From: Streptomyces akebiae | GTDB lineage: Bacteria; Actinomycetota; Actinomycetes; Streptomycetales; Streptomycetaceae | Reading direction: 5' to 3' | NCBI RefSeq assembly: GCF_019599145.1 | Contig: NZ_CP080647.1 | Coordinates: 10,168,001-10,232,000, forward strand | Length of the DNA: 64,000 nucleotides | In this document: in pieces, positions 44,233-52,705 of the stretch | Layout of the letters: each line of letters opens with the position of its first letter | How positions within the stretch are numbered: position 1 is the first letter of the stretch | The notes under the pieces: model-generated | The model's input: the letters and a program-made list of their open reading frames with translations, nothing else | Databases searched by the model: none | Told to the model about the DNA's origin: nothing | Position numbers and translations under genes: made by a program

Positions 44233-45570
44233 ATGCCTCTTCTCGTAGTCGGGATCAGTGTCCTGGTCCTGCTGCTCCTCATGACCAGGCTGAGACTGAA
44301 TGGCTTCGCGGCACTGCTGCTCGTGGCGGTCGGCGTCGCGCTGGTCCAGGGAATTCCGGTGGCGACCATCCCAGACGTCCTCTCCGAGGGCATCGGGGGT
44401 CAGATCGGCGACACCATGCTCACCATCGGGCTCGGCGCCATGCTCGGCCGGGTCATGGGTGACTCCGGCGCCGCCCAGCGCATCGCAGGCAAGCTCCTCG
44501 ACGCCTTCGGCCCGCGCTGGGTGCAGGTGGCGATGGTGGTGACCGCGATGCTGATCGGCGTGACCATGTTCTACGAGGTCGCCTTCATCATTATCGTGCC
44601 GATCGCGTTCACGCTGGTCAGGGTCACGGGGGCACCGCTGCTGTGGGTCGGTTTGCCGATGTCCATCACGCTGTCGACGATGCACAGTTTCCTGCCGCCG
44701 CACCCCGGTCCCACCGCCGTCGCCGCGACCTTCGACGCATCCGTCGGGCTGACCCTGTTCTACGGCCTGTTCATCGCCGTCCCCGCCGGCGCGCTCATCG
44801 CCCTGGTCTGGCCCCGCCTGCCGTTCATCAAGGCCATGACGCCCTCCATTCCCCAGGGCCTGGTCGGCGAACGAGAGTTCACCGACGAGGAGATGCCCGG
44901 CCTCGGCTGGTCGCTGTTCGTGGCGCTGTTCCCCGTGGCGCTGATCGTGGCGGCTGCCGTGACCGACATGGCCACTTCCACCGAGACCGGGTTCCTGCAC
45001 TTCGTCGCTTTCATCGGCTCGGCGCCGATCGCGCTGCTGCTGACGCTGTGCCTGGCGATCTGGGCGTTCGGGCCGCGGATCGGCCGGAGCCTGGAGGAGG
45101 TCGGCGCCTCCTGCTCGTCCGCGGCCAAGGCGATGGCGATGATCCTGCTGGTGATCGGCGCGGGCGGGGCATTCAAGAACGTCCTCGTCGAGGGTGGGAT
45201 CTCCGACTACATCAAGGACGCCACCGACGGCTGGTCCATCTCACCGATCATTCTGGCCTGGCTCGTCGCCGTCATCCTCCGCATAGCTCTTGGCTCGGCG
45301 ACCGTTGCCGTCGTCACGGCCTCCGGCGTGGTGCTGCCGCTCCTGGCGGGGAGCGGGGTCCACCCGGAGGTGATGGTCCTCGCCGTCGCCTGTGGCTCCA
45401 TCGCGTTCTCTCACGTCAACGACCCCGGTTTCTGGCTCTTCAAGGAGTACTTCAACCTCTCCGTCATCGAAGCGATCAAGGTCCGTACCAGCTATACGAC
45501 CGTGCTCGCCATCCTCGGCCTGGGCGGCGTCCTGGCCGCCGAGCAGGTACTCGACGTTCTCAACCTCTGA
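44233..45570 (+). CDS. GntP-family permease (sugar-acid:H+ symporter)
   Basis: This 445-residue membrane protein has about 12-14 helices and belongs to the gluconate permease (GntP) family. It shows the typical start [53 protein letters not shown], and the C-terminal [24 protein letters not shown] lies seven bases before the ATG. Between the dehydratase and the glucarate dehydratase genes it most likely imports glucarate or galactarate rather than gluconate (inference from context). Confidence 0.9.
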   Translation: MPLLVVGISVLVLLLLMTRLRLNGFAALLLVAVGVALVQGIPVATIPDVLSEGIGGQIGDTMLTIGLGAMLGRVMGDSGAAQRIAGKLLDAFGPRWVQVAMVVTAMLIGVTMFYEVAFIIIVPIAFTLVRVTGAPLLWVGLPMSITLSTMHSFLPPHPGPTAVAATFDASVGLTLFYGLFIAVPAGALIALVWPRLPFIKAMTPSIPQGLVGEREFTDEEMPGLGWSLFVALFPVALIVAAAVTDMATSTETGFLHFVAFIGSAPIALLLTLCLAIWAFGPRIGRSLEEVGASCSSAAKAMAMILLVIGAGGAFKNVLVEGGISDYIKDATDGWSISPIILAWLVAVILRIALGSATVAVVTASGVVLPLLAGSGVHPEVMVLAVACGSIAFSHVNDPGFWLFKEYFNLSVIEAIKVRTSYTTVLAILGLGGVLAAEQVLDVLNL

Positions 45571-45641
45571 ACCACACACGCGACACCTTGGCTCGGAACA
45601 CTCCGCTCGCCCCGTACCACCTCACCCCAGAAGGGCACCCG

Positions 45642-46976
45642 ATGAGCATCGGACAGCCGACCGTCACGGCGTTCGCCGTCTACCCCGTCGCCGGACGGGA
45701 CAGCATGGAGCTGAACCTCTCCGGCGCGCACGGCCCCTACTTCACCCGCAACGTCGTCGTCCTCACCGACTCCGAGGGGCGTACCGGACTGGGGGAGGTG
45801 CCCGGAGGGGAGAACATCACGCGGACACTGCGGGACGCCGGGTCACTGATCGTCGGGGCCAGGGTGGGCGACTACAAGCGGGTGCTGCGCGCCATAGGTG
45901 ACCGGTTCGCCGACCGCGACGCCGACGGGCGGGGCACCCAGACCTTCGACCTGCGCACCACCGTCCACGCGGTCACCGCCGTCGAGTCGGCGCTGCTCGA
46001 CCTTCTTGGACAGCACCTCGATGTACCGGTCGCGGCGCTGCTCGGCGACGGCCAACAGCGGGCTTCGGTCCGGGTACTGGGCTACCTCTTCTACGTCGGC
46101 GACCCGGACCGCACCGACCTGGAGTACGTCCGTGAACCCGACTCCCCAGTGGAGTGGTATCGCGTCCGGCACGAGGAGGCCCTCACCTCGGAGGCGATCG
46201 TCCGGCAGGCCGAGGCGGCCTACGACCTCTACGGGTTCAGGGACTTCAAACTCAAGGGCGGTGTCCTGGAGGGCGCCGAGGAGGTCAAAGCCGTACGTGC
46301 CCTGAAGAACCGCTTCCCCGAGGCGCGGATCACTCTCGACCCCAATGGCGCCTGGTCACTGCGTGAGGCGGTCGAGCTGTGCCGTCCGCTCACCGACACG
46401 CTCGCCTACGCCGAGGACCCCTGTGGAGCCGAGGGGGGCTACTCCGGACGGGAGATCCTCGCCGAGTTCCGTCGCGCCACCGGCCTGCCCACCGCGACCA
46501 ACATGATCGCCACCGACTGGCGCCAGATGACCCACGCCCTGGCCCTCCAGTCGGTCTCCATCCCGCTGGCCGACCCGCACTTCTGGACCATGCAGGGCTC
46601 GGTCCGCGTTGCACAGTTGTGCAACGCGATGGGCCTGACCTGGGGCTGTCACTCCAACAACCACTTCGACATCTCCCTGGCCATGGTGACCCACTGCGGC
46701 GCCGCGGCCCCCGGTGAGTACAACGCCCTGGACACGCACTGGATCTGGCAGGAGGGACTGGAACGGCTCACCACAGCACCGCCCCGTATCAGCGGCGGTG
46801 AGATCGCCGTTCCGGACACCCCGGGCCTGGGCGTCCAACTCGACATGGACCGGCTGCTCGCGGCCCACGAGCTCTACCAGCAGAAGGCGTTGGGAGCCCG
46901 CGACGACGCTGTCACCATGCAATACCTCATTCCTGCCTGGGCATTCGACAACAAGCGGCCCTGCCTGGTGCGGTAG
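45642..46976 (+). CDS. gudD: Glucarate dehydratase (enolase superfamily)
   Basis: This 444-residue protein matches the usual 446 of E. coli glucarate dehydratase. It converts D-glucarate (and idarate) to 5-dehydro-4-deoxyglucarate. Visible active-site segments: [10 protein letters not shown] with the Lys base, [11 protein letters not shown] and [16 protein letters not shown] with metal-binding acids, [12 protein letters not shown], and [15 protein letters not shown] with the catalytic His of the His-Asp dyad. The C-terminus reads [15 protein letters not shown], also family-typical. The product is the substrate of the first enzyme of the operon, so the three genes cover uptake and two steps. 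Confidence 0.92.
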   Translation: MSIGQPTVTAFAVYPVAGRDSMELNLSGAHGPYFTRNVVVLTDSEGRTGLGEVPGGENITRTLRDAGSLIVGARVGDYKRVLRAIGDRFADRDADGRGTQTFDLRTTVHAVTAVESALLDLLGQHLDVPVAALLGDGQQRASVRVLGYLFYVGDPDRTDLEYVREPDSPVEWYRVRHEEALTSEAIVRQAEAAYDLYGFRDFKLKGGVLEGAEEVKAVRALKNRFPEARITLDPNGAWSLREAVELCRPLTDTLAYAEDPCGAEGGYSGREILAEFRRATGLPTATNMIATDWRQMTHALALQSVSIPLADPHFWTMQGSVRVAQLCNAMGLTWGCHSNNHFDISLAMVTHCGAAAPGEYNALDTHWIWQEGLERLTTAPPRISGGEIAVPDTPGLGVQLDMDRLLAAHELYQQKALGARDDAVTMQYLIPAWAFDNKRPCLVR

Positions 46977-47175
46977 GCGAACCGCGTTGGTCGGCCGGCG
47001 TCGGCGGTCGACAGCTCAGGTGCATCCCCCCGGCTCGTGGTGGCCGGATGCAGCCGGATGCTCAGCGGCGGGCGCGGTGTACCGCGGAGGACAAGGTACG
47101 GGCTGTGGTGACCAGGAACATGCTGCACCGTCCCGAAGTCGCCTTCCGGGCGGCAACTTCGCGTCCACGCTGAAC

Positions 47176-47565
47176 ATGACCGTCGGCACACTGTTCCTGG
47201 TCAGCGGCTTCTTCCACCACTTCGTCATGGACCGCCCCGCCAACGTCCTGGATTTCGGCATGTCCAACGTCATCTTCAGCTTCGCCATGGGGCTGCTCAT
47301 CGCCTGCTTCGGCATGTACGGCCGGGTGTCGAGCAAGCTGCCCTACGACAACCCGTACTGGCGGCGCCGCCACCCCCGCGAGGCGGCCCGGGAGGCCCTC
47401 GCCGCACGCCGCCGGGCACGCCGGGCGGCGCTCGGCCCCGCACCGGACTCCGCCCCGGCGCCCGCGCTCACGCGGCCCCGCGACCGGGGTCAACGTGGAA
47501 CTGCCCCGAGGGCCCGCCCGTGGTCCGGGCGGGCCCTCGGGGGACGCGGCCGGGTCACAGGGTGA
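47176..47565 (+). CDS. Small membrane protein, doubtful 5' end
   Basis: From ATG 47176, about 129 residues are open. Two hydrophobic segments (VGTLFLVSGFFHHFVM and VIFSFAMGLLIACFGMYG) are followed by KLPYDNPYWRRRHPREAARE, which looks like a genuine conserved cytoplasmic tail. An in-frame GTG at 47077 gives an N-terminal extension with no family character, so the beginning may have been lost. The last 30 codons are low-complexity and run through a 17-bp hairpin. The true C-terminus may therefore also be altered. The family is not recognised. Confidence 0.45.
   Translation: MTVGTLFLVSGFFHHFVMDRPANVLDFGMSNVIFSFAMGLLIACFGMYGRVSSKLPYDNPYWRRRHPREAAREALAARRRARRAALGPAPDSAPAPALTRPRDRGQRGTAPRARPWSGRALGGRGRVTG
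47504..47542. terminator. 17-bp stem terminator between convergent genes
   Basis: CCCCGAGGGCCCGCCCG (47504-47520) pairs perfectly with 47526-47542 around a 5-base loop. It lies at the junction of two convergent genes but inside the last codons of the plus-strand frame, which argues that this frame is not the original 3' end. Confidence 0.75.
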
Positions 47566-47773
47566 CCATGCGTACCAGGAAGAAGGCGGCGACGAGCAGA
47601 CCGCCGACCGCGAGCAGGAACAGCCACAGGTGCGGATGCTCCCAGATGCCACCGTCCGGTCGTTCGCGGTGCGCCTCGGCCGTCGACCCTTCGGCGGCGG
47701 GGGTCTCACCGGGCGGGGAAAGCTGCTCGCTCCCGGCACCTGCCTCGTGCGGCCTCTTGAGGTTCATCAGCAC
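47555..47773 (-). CDS. Small single-pass membrane protein (DUF6480-like)
   Basis: This 72-residue protein has a Pro/Glu-rich N-terminus (LSPPGETPAAEGSTAEA) and one C-terminal membrane helix (LWLFLLAVGGLLVAAFFLVR). The arrangement resembles the small Streptomyces proteins annotated as DUF6480, whose function is unknown. It is convergent with the membrane-protein frame on the left, with which it overlaps by a few bases beside the hairpin. Confidence 0.5.
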   Translation of the reverse strand: MLMNLKRPHEAGAGSEQLSPPGETPAAEGSTAEAHRERPDGGIWEHPHLWLFLLAVGGLLVAAFFLVRMVTL

Positions 47774-47937
47774 TCCCTCCGGGCTCGGGACGATCGTCGT
47801 CCGATACGGAACAGAAGCCGTATGCGGGGACGCCTCACACCTGCTCTTCCACTCGGAGGGCGCGTCCGGATGCGTGTGCGGAGCGAGCCGCCGGACGGCT
47901 CGGCGTCCGGCCTTCCGGTTCCCTCACGGCCGGCGGA

Positions 47938-49014
47938 TCACACGGACTCCGGTGCGGGCTCCTCCCTCGCCGTGGACGCGTCGTCGCCGGGGCGGCCGGC
48001 GGAGACCGTGATCCGCACGGCGTCGCCCAGACCGAAGGGGCGCAGGAGCTCCGGATCCGAACGCAGACCCCATCCCGGGCCGCACAGCAGAACATGACTG
48101 CGGGTCCGGGCACCGTGGATTCCCCAGCGGATGGCCGCGAGGTGCCGGGCGAGCGGGAGGTTCGCGGTGCTCCGGGACTGCGACCACAGGGCCACGGCGG
48201 CCGGGGCGACCCTCCGTACCGTGGCCTCCAGCGCTTCGACCGGCACCGAACCGCCCAGCATCAGGACGCGCAGTCCACGCTCCGCCAGTACGGCGGTGAG
48301 CACCTCCAGCGGAAGGGTGTGCAGTTCGCCCGGCAGGCACGCCAGCAGGACCTGGCGCGTGCCCGCGGCTCCGCTCTGGGCCGTGGCGCGGGCGTAGGTG
48401 TGGCGGAGGACCGTGGAGATGTGCCAGGACAGCAGGTGCTCCACTTCCACGTACCGGTCGTCGGAGGACTCCCACCTGCGTCCGACGTACCGAAGCGTCG
48501 GAACGAGGACCTCCTCCCACGCGGCCATCAGGCCGTACGCGTCCACCGTCGCAGTGATCTGCTCCTGTACGGCCTCGGCGTCCATGCGGACCGCCGCCTG
48601 CGCGAGTCCCCGGCACAGTCGGCGCGAGTCGGCGACCGGCGGGACATCCGCCGGGGCCGCGTCCACGAGGGAGAACGGCTCGCCGACCGTTGCGAGAGGG
48701 CGGGGACGCGGTGGGCCGGCCGGGGGCGCCCCAGCGGCCGGGGAGTGCCCGGCGCCGGTCCGGCCCGCCTGGGCCTTGGCGGCCCGGGCCGCCTCCGCGG
48801 GAGGGAGGCCCTCCGCGGTCAGGCGGCACATCTCCCGCACCATCGCGACGTCCTCGGCCGTCCATCGCCGGTGACGCCCCTCGACCCTGGTGGCAGGCCC
48901 GAGGCCGTAGCGGCGGTCCCAGGAACGCAGTGTGGTGGGAGAGATACCGAGCCTGCGCGCGAGCATCCCGGTCGTCATGCCGGCCCCGGTGCCGGGTTCC
49001 TCGTGCGCGTCCAT
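47938..49014 (-). CDS. MerR-type regulator with B12-binding domain (LitR/CarH-like)
   Basis: This 358-residue protein has a MerR helix-turn-helix at about residues 13-60 (MLARRLGISPTTLRSWDRRY), an Ala/Pro linker, a helical B12 cap domain with RRWESSDDRYVEVEHLLSW, and a Rossmann B12 domain with CLPGELHTLPLEVLTAVLAE and VLMLGGSVP. The pattern W..EH and the ExH motif correspond to the adenosylcobalamin sites of CarH/LitR photoreceptors. The W-EH spacing is ten residues instead of nine. LitR-type proteins repress in the dark with AdoB12 and release DNA in light. GGAGG precedes the ATG at 49014 by seven bases. An ECF sigma gene lies upstream in the same direction. Confidence 0.8.
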   Translation of the reverse strand: MDAHEEPGTGAGMTTGMLARRLGISPTTLRSWDRRYGLGPATRVEGRHRRWTAEDVAMVREMCRLTAEGLPPAEAARAAKAQAGRTGAGHSPAAGAPPAGPPRPRPLATVGEPFSLVDAAPADVPPVADSRRLCRGLAQAAVRMDAEAVQEQITATVDAYGLMAAWEEVLVPTLRYVGRRWESSDDRYVEVEHLLSWHISTVLRHTYARATAQSGAAGTRQVLLACLPGELHTLPLEVLTAVLAERGLRVLMLGGSVPVEALEATVRRVAPAAVALWSQSRSTANLPLARHLAAIRWGIHGARTRSHVLLCGPGWGLRSDPELLRPFGLGDAVRITVSAGRPGDDASTAREEPAPESV

Positions 49015-49110
49015 CCTGTCGCCTCCGTAGCCGATGTCCCTTGCCTCGATGTCCACCGGGCCTCGGGGCACGGGAGGTATTCCCCGCCCGGCGTCTGGAC
49101 GGATGCGATG

Positions 49111-49155
49111 CGGGCCATACGAGCCGTGCGGGCCATACGAGCCATGCGGGCCATG
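49111..49155. repeat. 18-bp tandem repeats upstream of the MerR gene
   Basis: CGGGCCATACGAGCCGTG (49111-49128) is followed directly by CGGGCCATACGAGCCATG and then a partial third copy (CGGGCCATG). It lies about 100-140 bases before the chosen start of the MerR/B12 gene, where an autoregulatory operator could be expected. Confidence 0.55.
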
Positions 49156-49239
49156 CGCCACGGCAGGTGCGGTGCGCGCGCCCGCCGTCCAAGGAGGGCT
49201 TCCCCGGAGCGCGGCGTGGAAGGGACGCCGGGAAAGCGG

Positions 49240-49890
49240 TCAGACAGCGGGTTCCATCACCCGGCGCAGCGAGTGCAGGGCCCGGCGGATGTGGCTCTTC
49301 ACCGTGCCCATGGGCAGCCCCGTGAGCTCGGCGATCTGAGCCTGGGTCATGTCGCCGTACACGGCCATGCCCAGTACACGCCGCTGCACGGGCGTCAGAC
49401 GCTGGAGCTTCTGCAGGACGAGGACGCGGTCGACGGCGGCCTGGCTCTCGTCGACGCCCCAGTACCGCACCGCCTCCTCCTGCTGCGCCGCGGACATGCT
49501 CTCGACGTCGGCCCGGCGCGCCCGCGCCGCATGCGCGTCCGCGATCGCGTGGCGCGTGATGCCGACGAGCCATCCGCCCAGCGCGCCGCGCTCCGGGCAG
49601 TACCGCTCACGTCCCCGCCAGGCGGCCAGAAAGACCTGCTGGGTGACGTCCTCGGCGTCCCGCTCATCGTTCAGCGAGCGCCGGGCGAGCGTGTGGACGA
49701 GGGAGCCCCACCGCCGGTACGCCAGGGCGATCGCCTGTTCGTCCCCGGCGTGGAACCGCCGGGCGAGTTCGGTGTCATCGGTCTCGTCGGGCGCCGGGAG
49801 CGGACCGCTCACCCTGGGGGGATCGGGGTGGCGCGGACGGGTGCGCTCCGCGCCGGCGCTCAGGTGTGTGTCGGGCCGTGCAGTGGCCAT
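49240..49890 (-). CDS. ECF sigma factor
   Basis: This 216-residue group 4 sigma factor has region 2 at about residues 50-120 (LARRFHAGDEQAIALAYRRW, RDAEDVTQQVFLAAWRGRER) and region 4 at about 155-212 (LQKLTPVQRRVLGM-like core, DMTQAQIAELTGLPMGTVKSHIRRAL). The ATG at 49890 follows CGGAG. It lies upstream of and parallel to the LitR-like MerR gene, an arrangement reminiscent of the light-response litR/litS pair. It is divergent from a DUF4397 protein, a sortase and an RskA-type anti-sigma factor. The anti-sigma is its probable partner. Confidence 0.88.
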   Translation of the reverse strand: MATARPDTHLSAGAERTRPRHPDPPRVSGPLPAPDETDDTELARRFHAGDEQAIALAYRRWGSLVHTLARRSLNDERDAEDVTQQVFLAAWRGRERYCPERGALGGWLVGITRHAIADAHAARARRADVESMSAAQQEEAVRYWGVDESQAAVDRVLVLQKLQRLTPVQRRVLGMAVYGDMTQAQIAELTGLPMGTVKSHIRRALHSLRRVMEPAV

Positions 49891-50168
49891 CGTGAGCTCC
49901 GAGGTCGAAGGAGTACGACACGACGACCGTCCGTCGAAACGATGCGGCGGGCAACGTGCAGCGTTAGCGCATCGAAATGCTCCACTCAAGCGCCCACGCG
50001 GCCGGTCCGCTCCTCCGGAGCGCCCGCGCACAGGCCTGCGACCGACGCAAGGCCTTCACACACACGTCTCGCCCCCCGCAAAAGAATCTGCATCCCCCGC
50101 CGCGGCACGCACCGAAGACCAGGTGCACTCACTCACAGGGAGTGGGCAGTTCGAAGGGACAGCCAGCC

Positions 50169-50981
50169 ATGATCTCCCGGACCCCCGTTGCCGCAGCCGC
50201 TTCGGTCGGCGTGTGCGCGCTCGTGCTGTGCGGCGCCGGAACAGCGAACGCCGCCGACGACGACCAGGCCATGGTCTCCGTCTTCCACGCCGTTCCCGGC
50301 CTGAACGTCGACGTGTACGCCAACGGCGACGAACTGATTCCCGACTTCAAACCGGGCACCCTCACCGACCCGCAGCCCCTTCCCGCCGGCTCCTACGACC
50401 TGAAGGTCTTCGAGGCCGGGGCGGACCCGAAGGGCAAGCCCGCCATCCAGAAGACCGTCGAGGTTCCCGCGGGGGCCGACGCGACCGTCGTGGCCCACCT
50501 GAACGCCGACGGCGCGCCGCAGTTGGACGCCTACGTGAACGACACCTCCGAAGTGGCGGCCGGCCAGGCCCGGCTGACGGTCCGTCATGTCGCGGCGGCT
50601 CCGGCCGTCGATGTCAGGGCGGGCGGCACACCGGTCTTCAAGGATCTCGTCAACCCGAAGGAGGACACCGCCACCGTGGACGCCGGGACGGTCTCGGCGG
50701 ACGTCGTGCTGGCCGGCACCGACGACGTCGCCATCGGTCCCGCCGACCTCGCTCTCAAGGAAGGCACCTCCAACATCGTCTACGCCTGGGGAAGCGCCGA
50801 GGACAAGAACCTCGCTCTGAAGGTGCAGACCCTGACCGGCATGCACTCCGCGCCCTCGGGCGTGAACGCCGGTTCGACCAACGACACCGACGCATGGCTG
50901 GCCTACGCCGCCGGAGCCGGCCTCCTCGGCCTCGCCAGCGCGCTCACCGCCCGCCGTGTGGTGTCCCGCGGCCGTGCCTGA
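50169..50981 (+). CDS. DUF4397 surface protein
   Basis: This 270-residue protein has a signal peptide (MISRTPVAAAASVGVCALVL ... ANAA, about residues 1-29), a DUF4397 region with two repeats (FHAVPGLNVDVYANGDELI and VRHVAAAPAVDVRAGGTPVF), and a C-terminal membrane helix with a basic tail (AYAAGAGLLGLASALTARRV). DUF4397 proteins are extracellular beta-rich proteins of unknown function. No LPxTG-type sortase signal is visible before the helix, although a sortase gene overlaps its 3' end by eight bases. The two are coupled and may work together at the surface. Confidence 0.85.
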   Translation: MISRTPVAAAASVGVCALVLCGAGTANAADDDQAMVSVFHAVPGLNVDVYANGDELIPDFKPGTLTDPQPLPAGSYDLKVFEAGADPKGKPAIQKTVEVPAGADATVVAHLNADGAPQLDAYVNDTSEVAAGQARLTVRHVAAAPAVDVRAGGTPVFKDLVNPKEDTATVDAGTVSADVVLAGTDDVAIGPADLALKEGTSNIVYAWGSAEDKNLALKVQTLTGMHSAPSGVNAGSTNDTDAWLAYAAGAGLLGLASALTARRVVSRGRA

Positions 50982-51657
50982 CACCCGAGCGGACCCGTGG
51001 CTCCGGCGGCGTCTCCAGACAGCGGTGACAGCCCTGCTGGCGGTGTCCGGAGCCACGGTGCTGGCACTGGCACCGTCCGGCGGCGAAAGCCTTCCGCCGA
51101 CCGCGGACTTCGACGCGCGGGCCGCCGACTCGTCGCCCATGGCCCCGCCCGACCGCGCGGAGAACACCAGCACTCCGGCCGCGGCGGCCAACCTGGGCCC
51201 TGCCTCCGACCCGAGGCGGCTCGACATCGAGCGCGTCGGTCTCAGCGCCGCGGTCGAACCCGGGGGAGTGACCCCGGACGGCAGCGCCGAGATTCCCGAG
51301 GACCCGGAGAAGATCGGCTGGTACCGCTTCGGTCCCGCTCCGGGCGAACCGTCCGGTTCCGCCGTCATGGTGGGACACGTGGACTCCCGCACGGGCGACC
51401 TCGGGGCCTTCGCAGCCCTCTTCGACGTACGCGCGGGCGACGAGGTGACCGTTCGGCGTGCCGCCGCTCCGCCGGTCACGTATCAGGTCGTCGCCCGCAC
51501 GCAGGTGGACAAGGACCGGCTGCCCGCCTCGGCCTTCGCCAGAACCGGCGAACCGGTCCTCACGATGATCACCTGCGCGCCCCCCTTCGACGAGGATCGA
51601 GGCGGCTACCAGCGGAACCTGGTGGTGACGGCGGTCCCGGTCACCTCCACGGAATGA
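50974..51657 (+). CDS. Class F sortase
   Basis: This 227-residue membrane-anchored transpeptidase has an N-terminal hydrophobic segment (LQTAVTALLAVSGATVLALA), a linker and a sortase domain from about residue 80. The catalytic residues are in place: His in VMVGHVDSRTG, Cys in LTMITCAPPFDEDRG and Arg in YQRNLVVTAV. The layout is that of actinobacterial class F sortases. The GTG at 50974 overlaps the DUF4397 stop and was preferred to GTG 50956. The substrate may be the DUF4397 protein or others elsewhere, and no sorting motif was found locally. Confidence 0.85.
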   Translation: MPDTRADPWLRRRLQTAVTALLAVSGATVLALAPSGGESLPPTADFDARAADSSPMAPPDRAENTSTPAAAANLGPASDPRRLDIERVGLSAAVEPGGVTPDGSAEIPEDPEKIGWYRFGPAPGEPSGSAVMVGHVDSRTGDLGAFAALFDVRAGDEVTVRRAAAPPVTYQVVARTQVDKDRLPASAFARTGEPVLTMITCAPPFDEDRGGYQRNLVVTAVPVTSTE

Positions 51658-51756
51658 GTCCGTGGCCCGGTGCGCCCGCTTACGCTGCCGTCCATGCCCG
51701 GGGCGGGGTAGCGACCATGCCTGAGCGGCGACCGGCTGCACGAGGGGAGGTGGAGC

Positions 51757-52512
51757 ATGGCGCAGCACCTGGACCCCGACGAGCTGACCGACCTCGCACT
51801 CGGCCCCGATGCCCGCCCGACCCCGGTCCAGCACGCTCATCTGGCACGGTGTCCGGCGTGCCGCGATGAACTCGGACAGCTGCGACGCGTGGTCCGTGCC
51901 GCCCGGGCCGTGTCGACCGACGACCTCCTGACCGCGCCGCCCGACGAGGTGTGGCGCTCGATCTCGGCGGAACTGGAGTCGGACACGGCCCCGCACCGGC
52001 AGACCGGGAGCGGCGACACCCCACCGATGCCGGGCGGACGCGACGGAAGCGGCGGACGCGGCCCAGCGTGGCTGCGCCGCTCCGCCTTGGCGGTCGCCGC
52101 CGCGAGTCTCGTCGTGGGGGTGCTGCTGGGCAGTGCCGTCACCGCATGGCGGCTCGACGACGACACACCGAGGGCCGAGACGAGCACGGCCGGCCGCCTC
52201 GCCCCGCTGGCCGTCCCACGGGCAGCGGGGACCGTGCGCCTGATCCGCGGCTCGGAGGCCGGGCAGGAGGTCACGGTGACCGTCACGGGTCTGCCCCGCA
52301 CGGACGGCTACTACGAGGTGTGGCTCATGGACCGCAGCCATACCCGGCTCGTCGCCATGGGCGTTCTCGGCCCGGACGGCACCGCCACGCTGCCGCTCCC
52401 CGCACGCATCGACCTCGGCCGGTACCCCCTGATCGACGTGTCGGCGCAAGAGGACAACGGCAACCCGGCCCATTCCGGCCGGAGCGTCGTCCGCGGTCCC
52501 CTGCCCGGCTGA
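51757..52512 (+). CDS. RskA-type anti-sigma factor with zinc-binding domain
   Basis: This 251-residue membrane protein has an N-terminal anti-sigma zinc motif HAHLARCPACRDEL (HxxxCxxC, about residues 28-41), a cytoplasmic linker, one membrane helix (about 110-130, SALAVAAASLVVGVLLGSAV) and an extracellular RskA domain with GYYEVWLMDRSHTRLVAMGV. Such proteins hold an ECF sigma factor inactive until proteolysis. The ECF sigma at 49240 is the nearest candidate, although it is transcribed divergently with two genes between. GGAGGTGGAGC precedes the ATG. Confidence 0.88.
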   Translation: MAQHLDPDELTDLALGPDARPTPVQHAHLARCPACRDELGQLRRVVRAARAVSTDDLLTAPPDEVWRSISAELESDTAPHRQTGSGDTPPMPGGRDGSGGRGPAWLRRSALAVAAASLVVGVLLGSAVTAWRLDDDTPRAETSTAGRLAPLAVPRAAGTVRLIRGSEAGQEVTVTVTGLPRTDGYYEVWLMDRSHTRLVAMGVLGPDGTATLPLPARIDLGRYPLIDVSAQEDNGNPAHSGRSVVRGPLPG

Positions 52513-52705
52513 CCCGGTACCGCCGAAGCGAACGGGACCCCGGCCGCAGCGGCTCCCTCTCTGAACCCGCTCGCGCTGTCTGCCCTTTGCTCCCAGCGCA
52601 GCGCCCCGACGGGCCCGGTTGGTACACCACCCCCACCCTTGCCTCCTCCGAGGAGCTCCGCTGCGAGCGGCCTTCACGCCGTCGCGGCCGGGCCCGATCG
52701 TGGAA

